Assembly: GCA_030653365.1 (NCBI GenBank)
Contig: JAURZL010000018.1
Location: 186,001-250,000, forward strand
Source of the DNA: Anaerolineaceae bacterium
GTDB taxonomy: Bacteria; Chloroflexota; Anaerolineae; Anaerolineales; Anaerolineaceae
DNA length: 64,000 nucleotides
Direction of reading: 5' to 3'
Position 1 is the first letter of the stretch; each line of letters starts with the position of its first letter. Position numbers and translations under genes: made by a program. The notes under the pieces are model-generated. The model saw only the letters and a list, made by a program, of their open reading frames with translations. It had not been told where the DNA came from and searched no databases. This document shows, in pieces, positions 38,194 to 46,804 of this stretch.

Positions 38194-38199
38194 TATAAT
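38194..38199 (+). promoter_or_regulatory. -10 box upstream of the membrane protein gene
   Basis: TATAAT in the divergent gap. The transcript would carry a ~130-base leader containing palindromic repeat D2 before the ATG at 38334. A TTG in frame at 38208 would instead make a leaderless product with 42 extra residues, which I consider less likely because these residues are encoded by the repeat. Confidence 0.35.
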
Positions 38200-38260
38200 T
38201 TAGTCAATTGAACGTCAGGTTCAACCTTGCAATTTTACCAAATAAAAAGAGTATTATTTC

Positions 38261-38315
38261 ATCAGAGTCAAAGTGTTTTGGCAGTGATGCCTGTCAACCC
38301 CGATTTATTGAGATT
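38261..38315. repeat. Palindromic repeat, copy D2 (diverged)
   Basis: GAGTCAAAGTGTTTTGGCAG and CAACCCCGATTTATTGAGAT match the left arm and the tail of D3, with the middle shortened. It ends 18 bases before the ATG at 38334. Confidence 0.5.
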
Positions 38316-38333
38316 TTACTAAAAAGGCACCTT

Positions 38334-39440
38334 ATGGATAAAAAAAGAAATCGATCGCCAATCTTCCAAAACCGGGTAAATGAATATCTTCTAATTACCC
38401 TGATCAGTTTCGCAGCATCTGTTTCTCTCACACGGTTATTCTTGGAATTAACCGGGTATCCACAATTGGGTGGTGGCGAGCTTCATATCGCCCATGTATT
38501 ATGGGGGGGGCTTTTCCTATTTATCGGCAGTCTTCTACCGCTAATTTTTTCAAATCGATGGGCTTTGGATTTGAGTGCCTTTCTGTCCGGCGTAGGAATA
38601 GGTCTTTTTATTGATGAAGTAGGAAAATTTATTACCCAAAGTAATGATTATTTTTACCCATCAGCAGCACCAATTATTTATGCTTTCTTTTTACTCACTA
38701 CTTTGTTATATGTTCGTATAAAACGACCTCAAGAAAAAAACGCAAGAATTTATATGTACCATGCATTTCAGGAATTAGAAGAGTTATTGGATAATGATTT
38801 GTCCATCAAGGAACATGATCAAATCCTTAAATACCTGAACCAAACAATCCAAAAAAGTGATGATGAACAGATGACTGATTTGGCAAATAATTTAGTAGAC
38901 TATCTTATAAACCGCGAATCTTATTTGATCCCGCACAAACCGAATTTCTGGGAAAAATGGTCTGAAAGATTTACTAGATTCGAAACCAAATGGTTTGGAA
39001 AAATAAAAATGCGCCTCGTTCTTGTCGGTGCGATGCTGGGATGGGGGATATTTACAATCCTCGAACCTTGGGCAATTCTTCGCATTTTTGACAATCCGGA
39101 AGCAATGGGATTGATCCTTGAGAATTTGATATCTACTAATTTGGTACGAAACCAAAGTGGATTGAATTGGTTTCAGGCAAAGATCGGACTAAAAGGTGTG
39201 CTGGGGTTCTTCAGTATATTATCTGCAATTCTCATCATGGTCAGGAAAGATCATATTGGAGTAAATATCGGAATTGCTACTATGTTAATAACAATGGGAA
39301 TTGCGAATCTAATACTTTTTTATTTTGACCAATTTTCTACGATCATAAATGCCAGCATTCAGTTTTTAATTTTTATAATGCTTTTAAGATTCCGATATCG
39401 ATTTCTGACGAAGAATGAAATTCTGAATGGGGTGACATAA
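38334..39440 (+). CDS. Polytopic membrane protein of unknown function
   Basis: A 368-residue protein with about eight hydrophobic helices in two groups (residues 18-120 and 220-360) separated by a charged ~100-residue cytoplasmic region. L-T-G-Y-P-Q-L-G-G-G-E-L-H-I-A-H-V-L-W-G-G near residue 35 and G-I-G-L-F-I-D-E-V-G-K-F-I-T are striking conserved-looking membrane motifs with His, Asp and Glu. I do not recognise a named family. Start chosen at the ATG after AAGG. Confidence 0.7.
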   Translation: MDKKRNRSPIFQNRVNEYLLITLISFAASVSLTRLFLELTGYPQLGGGELHIAHVLWGGLFLFIGSLLPLIFSNRWALDLSAFLSGVGIGLFIDEVGKFITQSNDYFYPSAAPIIYAFFLLTTLLYVRIKRPQEKNARIYMYHAFQELEELLDNDLSIKEHDQILKYLNQTIQKSDDEQMTDLANNLVDYLINRESYLIPHKPNFWEKWSERFTRFETKWFGKIKMRLVLVGAMLGWGIFTILEPWAILRIFDNPEAMGLILENLISTNLVRNQSGLNWFQAKIGLKGVLGFFSILSAILIMVRKDHIGVNIGIATMLITMGIANLILFYFDQFSTIINASIQFLIFIMLLRFRYRFLTKNEILNGVT

Positions 39441-39501
39441 TTTTTCGAGTATTAAAATCCAAATTAAATCCGAATATCTTTTCTATGTATCTTTTCAATA
39501 T

Positions 39502-39570
39502 TGAGCGGTCAGGGTGTTATTGGCGGTGGTCACCGTCAAAAACACCCGCTCTCCCCGTTTTATTGAGATA
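39502..39570. repeat. Palindromic repeat, copy D3 (best copy)
   Basis: A 17-bp imperfect stem, 39512-39528 with 39531-39547 (one mismatch, one wobble), with a 2-base loop, is followed by the tail CTCTCCCCGTTTTATTGAGAT. It is the longest hairpin of the family. Confidence 0.7.
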
Positions 39571-39590
39571 CTTCTTTTCTTTGATATAAT
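39563..39590 (+). promoter_or_regulatory. Promoter formed by the end of repeat D3
   Basis: TTGAGA (39563-39568), contributed by the repeat, and TATAAT (39585-39590) are 16 bases apart, a good sigma-70-type promoter. It points towards the exporter operon 220 bases downstream. Confidence 0.55.
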
Positions 39591-39681
39591 GATGCGTCGT
39601 TTGGATGATTCGGGTTCTTACTGGTCAAATAGCCAGGATTTTTTTGATCATATGGACTGGGTTTTCTTCACCTTTTGAAGG

Positions 39682-39816
39682 ATGTGTTTCCAAGTGATTT
39701 TTGGTACATTAGATGGGTTAGAAATAGATCAATTTCCTACGCATAATTGGATGAAAACTTTCCTTAATTCAATTAATTGGGGAATTCAAGATCTTAAAGT
39801 TGGAGAATCAGTGTGA
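39682..39816 (+). CDS. Possible small ORF translationally coupled to the exporter genes
   Basis: A 44-codon frame starting M-C-F-Q-V-I-F-G-T-L ends with TGA at 39814-39816, overlapping the GTG start of the exporter gene in a GTGA arrangement typical of coupled genes. The same frame is open further upstream to 39592 except for one TGA at 39676-39678, so this could be the remnant of a ~74-codon gene with an in-frame stop. No recognisable family. No good ribosome binding site for the ATG at 39682, so confidence is low. Confidence 0.3.
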   Translation: MCFQVIFGTLDGLEIDQFPTHNWMKTFLNSINWGIQDLKVGESV

Positions 39817-41624
39817 ATAATGCCGAAACCTATTTAGATTACGATTTGAAAAATGTGATAACAAAGAGCCGGATTAAAGGTCTTTGGCGTCTGATGCATG
39901 GGTATCATTGGAAATATGTTGGTGCAGTTATCAGCCTAGGTATCTCCGCCGGAGCAAAAACATCCACCTATTTATTGCTAAGATATTTTATTGATGCATT
40001 TTTTGTCAGCGACCATACAACCTCAAATTTGGCAGTAATTGCATTTGGCTTCATATTATTGGCAGTAGTTGAGGGCGGATTTGCATTTCTAAGTGGTCGT
40101 TTGGCTGCAGAAACAGCAGAAGGGTCTACACGACGATTACGTAATTATATTTATGACCACATCCAACATCTTACCTTTACCTACCACGATAAAATGCAAA
40201 CTGGTGAATTAATTCAAAGATCAACATCCGATGTGGATGCATTGAGAAAATTTTTCGCAGATCAGGCAATCGGCATCGGTAGGATCATAATCCTTTTTGG
40301 TGTCAACTTTGGAATGTTATTAACAATCAATGTGGAATTGGCATTCATTTCCATCATTGTGGTTCCCGTTATTGTTTTCACCTCTGTCATATTTTTCAAA
40401 CAAGTTTCAAAAAAATATGAAGCATACCAGGAACAAGACGCAGTCGTTTCAACAAATCTTCAGGAGAACCTTTCTGGGGTACGTGTCGTAAAAGCATTTG
40501 CACGCCAATCCTATGAGATTGAAAAATTTGAAAAAGAGAACTGGAAAAAGTATTTATTAGGAAAACGTCTCTTATTAATGCACTCGCTTTTCTGGCCAAT
40601 CTCAGATATCGTATGTGGAGCGCAAATGATTGGCGGTTTCTACATGGGAGCTATTTATGCCATCAATGGCACAATCTCTGTAGGTTCTTATCTGGCTTAT
40701 GCAGGAATGTTAATCTGGATTATCTGGCCAATGAGAAACCTGGGTCGATTAATCGTTCAACTTTCTACGGGCATGGTATCTTTCGGTCGTGTTCTGGAAA
40801 TTATTAAGCAAGATCGTGAACCTTTGGATGTTGGTACCAAACCTGCCTCAGAGAAAATTCGTGGTGAGATCGAATTCAGGAATGTTGGATTCAAATATGA
40901 AGAAGGAGAACCTGTTCTGGAAGATATTAATGTCCATGTTAAACCTGGACAGGTGATTGCATTATTGGGATCAACTGGTTCTGGAAAAACCTCGATGGTA
41001 AATCTTCTCCCCAGGTTTTATGAATATACATCTGGACAATTATTATTGGACGGTGTCGAATTAAATAAATATCCACGAAGATATTTAAGAAGTCAAATTG
41101 GAATCGTGGAACAAGAACCATTCTTGTTTTCTCGCAGTATTCGGGAAAATATAATCTATGGTGTTGGAAAAAAAGTTGATCAACATGAGATTGAAATGGC
41201 TGCAAAAAATGCAGCTGTTCACGATGTCATCACCAGCTTTCCTGAAGGTTACAGCACATTGGTTGGTGAAAAAGGTGTAACCCTCTCCGGTGGGCAGAAA
41301 CAGAGAGTAGCTATTGCCCGCACTCTGCTAAAAAATCCAAGAATCTTGATTTTTGATGATTCTACTTCATCCGTGGATACTGAAACGGAAGCTGAGATCA
41401 GAAATGCATTAAAAAATCTTATGGCGGATCGGACCACTTTTATTATTGCTCATCGAATTCAAAGCATTATGAATGCAGATCAAATTCTTGTATTGGATAA
41501 AGGAAGAATTATTCAATCTGGAAAACATCAGGAATTGATGAAAGTAGATGGCATGTACAGACAGATTTTTGACATTCAGACACGAATTGAACAGGAACTT
41601 GAAAAGGAGATAGCCAATGTCTGA
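39813..41624 (+). CDS. Heterodimeric ABC exporter, subunit with degenerate catalytic residue
   Basis: A 603-residue half-transporter: six membrane helices (about 30-320) fused to an ATPase. Walker A G-S-T-G-S-G-K-T and signature L-S-G-G-Q are normal, but Walker B reads L-I-F-D-D-S-T-S-S-V-D, with Asp in place of the catalytic Glu. GTG start with GGAG 7 bases before it. It overlaps the next gene by 8 bases. With its partner it matches the TM287/288 or BmrCD class of multidrug/lipid exporters with one non-hydrolysing site. Confidence 0.9.
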   Translation: MNNAETYLDYDLKNVITKSRIKGLWRLMHGYHWKYVGAVISLGISAGAKTSTYLLLRYFIDAFFVSDHTTSNLAVIAFGFILLAVVEGGFAFLSGRLAAETAEGSTRRLRNYIYDHIQHLTFTYHDKMQTGELIQRSTSDVDALRKFFADQAIGIGRIIILFGVNFGMLLTINVELAFISIIVVPVIVFTSVIFFKQVSKKYEAYQEQDAVVSTNLQENLSGVRVVKAFARQSYEIEKFEKENWKKYLLGKRLLLMHSLFWPISDIVCGAQMIGGFYMGAIYAINGTISVGSYLAYAGMLIWIIWPMRNLGRLIVQLSTGMVSFGRVLEIIKQDREPLDVGTKPASEKIRGEIEFRNVGFKYEEGEPVLEDINVHVKPGQVIALLGSTGSGKTSMVNLLPRFYEYTSGQLLLDGVELNKYPRRYLRSQIGIVEQEPFLFSRSIRENIIYGVGKKVDQHEIEMAAKNAAVHDVITSFPEGYSTLVGEKGVTLSGGQKQRVAIARTLLKNPRILIFDDSTSSVDTETEAEIRNALKNLMADRTTFIIAHRIQSIMNADQILVLDKGRIIQSGKHQELMKVDGMYRQIFDIQTRIEQELEKEIANV

Positions 41625-43455
41625 TGAATATTTAGAGGAAGAGGATTTCCAGACAAAATTTACTGGTAAAACATTCCTGCGAATCCTTGGGTTAACCAAA
41701 CAACATTGGAAATGGGTGGTAGGTTTCTTATTAGCAATTGGTGCTGTTTCCGGACTGGATTCCTTTTTTACCTATCTCAGTAAACAATTAATTGATGAAG
41801 GCATTGTTGTTGGAAACAAAGAAGCTCTGGTTGAAATTTTAACGATTTATGGAAGCTTAATCGTTGTTCAGGCTGCCTTTGTCTTTCTGTTCATTTATCT
41901 GGCTGGTGTTTTAGGGGAAAGAATCAGGTATGATTTACGCAAATCATTATTTAATCATCTGCAAAAATTGTCACTCTCATACTATAGCCGCACCCCGGTT
42001 GGCTGGATTATGTCAAGGGTTACTTCCGACACCGAAAGAGTTGCTGATCTTGTCACCTGGGGTCTTCTCGATATGACCTGGGGTGCAATGAATATCATCT
42101 CATCTATGATATTCATGTTAATCATCAGTTGGAAACTTGCGATTTTAGTTTTTATATCATTGCCAATCCTCCTTATTATTTCGTATCAGTTTCGAAAAAG
42201 GATTCTGGTTCAATTTAGAGACGTCAGGAAATTGAATTCAAAAATCACTGGTGCCTACAATGAGAATATTACTGGTGTGAGAGTCATCAAAGCACTAGGC
42301 AGAGAAGCCGGTAATTTGGAAGAATTTAGCTATATCACTCGCGATATGTATAAAGCATCATACAGGGCAGCTTGGCTTTCTGCATTATTCCTGCCAACTG
42401 TCCAAATCATCTCATCCTTTGCATTAGGTGCTATTGTCTGGTACGGGGGATTACAGGCAGATTTTGGTTTGATTACAATCGGTGGTATTCAGGCATTTGT
42501 GTCCTACGTTACCTTTATGATGTGGCCAATTCAGGATTTGGCGCGTGTCTTTGCTGAGATGCAACACGCCATGGCATCTGGTGAAAGAATCTTTTCATTA
42601 CTCGATGCTATTCCAGACGTAAAGGACCAATCACAGGCCTATGATCCTGGTTCAATTTTCAAAGATATTGAATTTGATCATGTTTCTTTTGCGTATGAGG
42701 ACAATAAACCAGTATTAAAAGATTTTAACCTGAAAGTTAAACCAGGAGAGACAATCGCATTGGTTGGATCCACTGGCGGTGGAAAAACAACAATCGTTAA
42801 CTTATTATGCAGAATGTATGAGCCAACCCAGGGTTCTATCAAAATAAATGGTGTAGATTACAAAAATTATTCATTACATGGGATTCAATCTCGCATTGGC
42901 ATGGTGCTACAAACGCCCCATCTTTTTTCTGGAACTATCAAAGAAAATTTGAAGTATGGTCGTTTGGATGCAACCGACGATGAAGTTGAGCAAGCAGCTA
43001 AACTGGCTGGAGCCCATCAATTTATCTCAAAACTAGAAAAGGGATACGAAGAACCGGTTGGGGAAGGCGGCAATCTTCTGTCAGTAGGTCAAAAACAATT
43101 GGTCAGCCTCGCCAGAGCAGTATTGTCAAAACCTGAATTGTTTATCATGGATGAAGCCACCAGTTCTGTAGATACCTTGACTGAATCCTTGATCCAACAG
43201 GGAATGGAAACACTGATGAAAAATACAACCAGTTTTATCATCGCCCATCGCTTGTCCACCATTAAAAAAGCAGACCGAATCCTGGTCATTGAAGAAGGCC
43301 AGATTGCAGAAATTGGTTCACATTCTGAATTACTCAAAAAAGGTGGAAAATATCACCGCTTGTATACAAAGCAGTTCCGTGACCAGATGGAACAGGTCTA
43401 TGATCCTTTCAAAGAATTAGGTGGAGCAAGCGGGTTACCGTTGGCTGTTGAGTAA
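41617..43455 (+). CDS. Heterodimeric ABC exporter, catalytic subunit
   Basis: A 612-residue half-transporter with six membrane helices and an ATPase. Walker A G-S-T-G-G-G-K-T; Walker B L-F-I-M-D-E-A-T-S-S-V-D keeps the catalytic Glu; the signature is L-S-V-G-Q instead of LSGGQ. Site 1 (Walker motifs of the first protein with this signature) is therefore degenerate on both faces, and site 2 is fully canonical. This complementarity shows that the two genes encode one asymmetric exporter. Confidence 0.9.
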   Translation: MSDEYLEEEDFQTKFTGKTFLRILGLTKQHWKWVVGFLLAIGAVSGLDSFFTYLSKQLIDEGIVVGNKEALVEILTIYGSLIVVQAAFVFLFIYLAGVLGERIRYDLRKSLFNHLQKLSLSYYSRTPVGWIMSRVTSDTERVADLVTWGLLDMTWGAMNIISSMIFMLIISWKLAILVFISLPILLIISYQFRKRILVQFRDVRKLNSKITGAYNENITGVRVIKALGREAGNLEEFSYITRDMYKASYRAAWLSALFLPTVQIISSFALGAIVWYGGLQADFGLITIGGIQAFVSYVTFMMWPIQDLARVFAEMQHAMASGERIFSLLDAIPDVKDQSQAYDPGSIFKDIEFDHVSFAYEDNKPVLKDFNLKVKPGETIALVGSTGGGKTTIVNLLCRMYEPTQGSIKINGVDYKNYSLHGIQSRIGMVLQTPHLFSGTIKENLKYGRLDATDDEVEQAAKLAGAHQFISKLEKGYEEPVGEGGNLLSVGQKQLVSLARAVLSKPELFIMDEATSSVDTLTESLIQQGMETLMKNTTSFIIAHRLSTIKKADRILVIEEGQIAEIGSHSELLKKGGKYHRLYTKQFRDQMEQVYDPFKELGGASGLPLAVE

Positions 43456-43604
43456 CACTCATTCTTGGAAACAAAAAAAATAATTAATAATTAGGAAAAT
43501 CTTTTTAATCCATTAAGTGCACTCTCTATGCAGAAATTTTTCAATTTTGCATCATAATTAAATGGAATTAATTTCCAGGTTTGTCGAACATTTAGGAGGC
43601 TCGT

Positions 43605-44291
43605 ATGGATGCATCGTCTTTGCTTCTTCCTCGCCCTTGTTTTGATAAATCGCCTGAAATGGTGGTGGCTTTCGATAATCTATTTCAGTCAACGCCAATC
43701 GGGTCTAATATTAATTATTCTCTCCCATTTCCAAAATGGCAATTCCTTTCCTATCTCTGCGAAACCAGGAACCTCGTACTTCACGGTTCACAAAATTTGG
43801 AAATAGACCAAGTAGAACCGAAACAGGCGAATGATAAAAGAGCATATAGCAATCAATTTGCCATTTATGCTACTACGGACGGTATTTGGGTTATGTATTT
43901 TGCGATTCTTGACCGTAAAAAATACCCAGAAATGACACTATTTAATTCATGTTTACAAGCCCGAATCTCTCCTGACCAAATTAGTGAACCTTTGTATTTC
44001 TTTTCGATTTCCCAATCTGTGCTGATTCAAAAACCCTGGTGCGCAGGTACTATCTACATTTTGCCTCGGCAATCATTTACACAAGAATCTACTCAGCAAG
44101 CCCAAGGAACTGAAATCATATTTCCACACTGGATTAGTCCGCAATCAGCACAGCCAATTGCAAAATTATTTGTAGAACCTGATGACTTTCCTTTTCTTGA
44201 TCAAATCCACGGCCATAATGATGAAAAATTAATTCAGTTATATTCAGCCGATCCAAATGGCTTTCCGTGGCCGAATGCGCTAGAATCTTAA
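43605..44291 (+). CDS. Uncharacterised protein, possible ADP-ribosyltransferase-like fold
   Basis: A 228-residue cytoplasmic protein with a strong AGGAGG 5 bases before the ATG. I do not recognise a named family. The segment R-N-L-V-L-H-G-S-Q-N followed ~30 residues later by N-Q-F-A-I-Y-A-T-T-D recalls the H-G-S ... Y-A-T pattern of ADP-ribosyltransferase-fold proteins. A candidate Glu is not obvious. It sits at the junction between core genes and the accessory region. Function is open. Confidence 0.55.
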   Translation: MDASSLLLPRPCFDKSPEMVVAFDNLFQSTPIGSNINYSLPFPKWQFLSYLCETRNLVLHGSQNLEIDQVEPKQANDKRAYSNQFAIYATTDGIWVMYFAILDRKKYPEMTLFNSCLQARISPDQISEPLYFFSISQSVLIQKPWCAGTIYILPRQSFTQESTQQAQGTEIIFPHWISPQSAQPIAKLFVEPDDFPFLDQIHGHNDEKLIQLYSADPNGFPWPNALES

Positions 44292-44451
44292 TCATTTGGT
44301 TTGAGAATGTAAATCACCACCCAATGCGGCTTGAAAACAGACACAAGGCGGGTTAATCCTCACTGGAGAGTATTCAACCCGAAACAGCAGATTCAGCGCT
44401 TTGGCATTAATCCACTACATCCCACACTTTCTCGTGAAACTGACTGATTTA

Positions 44452-44551
44452 CTCGATCTCAATCCCGAACAGTGCTGGCAGCTCGCGTCCGCCGCAGGTG
44501 TCGAGCCGATAGGCGAAGACTGTTTCCGAAGGACCCCCAGCGCGTGCCATT
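44452..44551. repeat. Cassette-debris repeat A, copy A1
   Basis: It matches the small-gene sequence at 53571-53695. In frame it reads L-A-S-A-A-G-V-E-P-I-G-E-D-C-F after a different lead-in. It then breaks off into unrelated AT-rich sequence. The 609-base gap 44292-44900 holds this copy and repeat B1 and no gene I can support. Confidence 0.6.
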
Positions 44552-44734
44552 CGTTGTGAAAAAGTCTTATGCCATATCTGGTACTCATAAAATTTCTCTG
44601 TAACTTAAGAACATTGCTTTATGCAGATTGAATAAAGAATTGCTTCTGTTTTATTGATTTTGGAGTTATTTTCTGGCTGGTAGTTATTGAATTCTGAATG
44701 AAAAGTACTATATTGTTAAAAAGATTTGATTGCA

Positions 44735-44839
44735 GTATTATGTATGAAATAACCAAATTTATTTGCAGCATAACTCACTTCATTTAGTTGGCTATACTTC
44801 ATAATTTCAGCGTATTAGGATGCCATAAAATTTATAGTT
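44735..44839. repeat. Repeat B, copy B1, ending at a cassette-type GTT boundary
   Basis: Related to 55820-55983 and 59050-59217. Shared blocks include GCAGTATTATGT, TTTGCAGCATAAC and TTAGTTGGCTATAC. It ends in TATAGTTTACC (GTT 44837-44839), at the position where the other two copies join a new cassette. Confidence 0.55.
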
Positions 44840-44900
44840 TACCCGCCCATCAGGGCGATAATGCACTACAAGAAATAATTGGTAGCAGGAGGAACATTTC

Positions 44901-45686
44901 ATGGCTACACCCAAAGGATATGTTGACTCAGAATATCTTCAAGTAGTTGGAGATTTTCTCAATCAACTCAAGCAACGCACATATGCACGTATGCAAATTC
45001 AAACAGGTCACAAAGTGCTTGATGTTGGGTGTGGTCCTGGCATTGATACTATGGCGCTTTCACAAGCTGTCGGCGCCACTGGAGAAGTTTATGGCGTAGA
45101 CTATGATAAAACGATGATTACAGAAGCTGAGCAACGCGCCCAGAAAGCCGGCATAAGTGCTTGGGTCAAACACAAACTCTCTGACGCCGCTTCGTTGCCG
45201 TTTGAAACAGGCTTTTTTGACTCGTGCCGAAGCGAGCGATTGTTCCAACATTTGCCCAATCCAATGACGGTTCTAGATGAAATGGCTCGAGTGACAAAGG
45301 AGAATGGCTGGGTGGTGGTATTGGATACCGATTGGGGCTCTGGTGGTATTGATACAAGCGAAATTGATATTGAACGGCGATTAACTCGATTTATGGCTGA
45401 TCACATGTGCGACAACGGGTATGCAGGTCGTCAACTGTATAGGCTATTTAAAAAGCAAGGACTAGTTAATGTCTCCTTTGAAGTATTACCTCTTGTGGTA
45501 ACAAACTACACATTTGCCAGGAAAGTTTGGTCTCTGGACAAGCTTGAAATGCAAGCTGTTGTAATGAATGTTGTTACAGAAGCAGAAGTGAAAAAAATCC
45601 AAATGGAGTTTGAACAAGCAGACGCGAATGGTGTGTTTTTTGGTTATGGTTGCTTGACGCTCGTCGCTGGACAAAAGGCGGGGTAA
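44901..45686 (+). CDS. Class I SAM-dependent methyltransferase
   Basis: A 261-residue methyltransferase. The SAM-binding motif V-L-D-V-G-C-G-P-G-I-D-T is at residues 39-50, the acidic end of strand 2 follows in Y-G-V-D-Y-D, and L-F-Q-H-L-P-N-P is the post-strand-4 motif of UbiE-like enzymes. The substrate is unknown. AGGAGGA lies 8 bases before the ATG. It directly follows repeat B1 and its GTT boundary, and is followed by TAATAGTTATAA and repeat A2, so it looks like a cassette gene whose recombination site has been lost. Confidence 0.82.
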   Translation: MATPKGYVDSEYLQVVGDFLNQLKQRTYARMQIQTGHKVLDVGCGPGIDTMALSQAVGATGEVYGVDYDKTMITEAEQRAQKAGISAWVKHKLSDAASLPFETGFFDSCRSERLFQHLPNPMTVLDEMARVTKENGWVVVLDTDWGSGGIDTSEIDIERRLTRFMADHMCDNGYAGRQLYRLFKKQGLVNVSFEVLPLVVTNYTFARKVWSLDKLEMQAVVMNVVTEAEVKKIQMEFEQADANGVFFGYGCLTLVAGQKAG

Positions 45687-45692
45687 TTAATA

Positions 45693-45825
45693 GTTATAAT
45701 CGATCTCATTTCCTGATAGCGCCAGCATCTCGCGGCTGCCGAAGGTGTCGAGCCGATAGGTAAAGATTGTTTTCCGAAGGACCCCCCGCCGCGTGGAATC
45801 CCCCCCTTTCAAAGCGCGTTACGAG
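45693..45825. repeat. Cassette-debris repeat A, copy A2, at a GTT boundary
   Basis: GTTATAAT (45693-45700) leads into CGATCTCATTTCCTGATAGC and the rest of the A sequence, including AAGGTGTCGAGCCGATAGG. No open frame remains. The tail (GGTTCCTGACCT, 45860-45871) recurs behind A4. Confidence 0.6.
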
Positions 45826-45899
45826 TTATGCAAATACGCCTAATTATTCCGCCGGCATGGTTCCTGACCTGAACCCCAGCTATCTGATCCCTCCCATGA

Positions 45900-45945
45900 G
45901 CGCAAATCGTATTTTATTCATAAAAATATAAAATACCATTTGCGC
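45900..45945. repeat. Long AT-rich hairpin
   Basis: GCGCAAATCGTATTTTAT (45900-45917) pairs with ATAAAATACCATTTGCGC (45928-45945), 17 of 18 bases. It lies in the 1.1-kb gene-free stretch 45687-46804. Confidence 0.65.
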
Positions 45946-46040
45946 CACCTTTCCGCCGGCCGCAGAGACAACGCACCAAAGCTACAGCAGATCGCCTTTT
46001 TGCCAGAGCCACAAAAAGAGCATGGGTCCGGCAAACAGCG

Positions 46041-46216
46041 CCTGCAGGCAGTTTTCGTGCTTTTCAAGATTGAAACCAATCCGTATCGTGTCATTCATTC
46101 GGTGGTTGTCCACACCGAATTTTTTTTTAGGGAAAAAGACTTGTAGTTTAACTGCTGAGTTTTTTTCCTTCCCGGCTTGGGCTTTGGACAGCCGTCCAAG
46201 TGCATGGATGGCTGTA
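46041..46216. repeat. Repeat C, copy C1
   Basis: About 170 bp matching 53161-53440. Shared blocks include GAAACCAAT, ATCGTGTCA, TTCGGTGGT, GTCCACACCGA, AAAGACTTGT and GGCTTTGGACAGCCGTCC. It ends with an inverted repeat of the ACAGCCGTCC/GGATGGCTGT type. Confidence 0.6.
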
Positions 46217-46508
46217 ACTACGAAAGGATACAATTAAAAACAAGACAGACACCTTATCAACTCAGATGCCTGTCTATGTAACCACTCGAGGTCTTTCTTT
46301 TTATGTCTTGCTCAATGGGTGCAGTTCAAAATGGCGGTTTTTTTGTTATTTTTGCCTATTTTAGCACGAAAACAGGGGTGAAAAATAGTTACGCAATGCA
46401 AGTTCCATTATCGGGCATCTTTTAACGAACCCACGATCACAGAGCTAAATTTTACGTATCGCAGGACAATTTCCATAGGGACCGTTTAGTAAAAAATAAG
46501 TTTTTTTA

Positions 46509-46549
46509 GCCAACACGTCTGAATGATAATTTAATTCAGACGTGTTGGC
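46509..46549 (-). terminator. Strong hairpin, possible minus-strand terminator
   Basis: GCCAACACGTCTGAAT (46509-46524) and ATTCAGACGTGTTGGC (46534-46549) form a perfect 16-bp stem. On the minus strand TAAAAAAACTTATTTTTTAC follows, a poor U-tract at the correct distance. It may protect the regulator gene from read-through. Confidence 0.5.
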
Positions 46550-46663
46550 GTTTAATACCATCAAGAAAACCGCTGGGCGGCTTACTTCAACCAGACCTTA
46601 TAGAAGCAGCATTCAAGTTCTCCCCCGATTCGGATTATTGTAAGTTAGGTTGATTAATGGTAT

Positions 46664-46687
46664 TATCTTATTTAGATAAATAAGATA
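46664..46687. promoter_or_regulatory. Perfect inverted repeat upstream of the LuxR regulator gene
   Basis: TATCTTATTTA-GA-TAAATAAGATA is a perfect 24-bp palindrome 117 bases before the ATG of the regulator, a good candidate operator. Confidence 0.45.
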
Positions 46688-46804
46688 AAAATAATATAAA
46701 TAGAAACAGCTCGGTATAACAACCCAAGTGGGGCGTAGCGAATCGTTTCTTCCCGGTGGAAATTCAACTATCAAGACTTTAAGGGTCTTGAAGGATCTTT
46801 AGCA

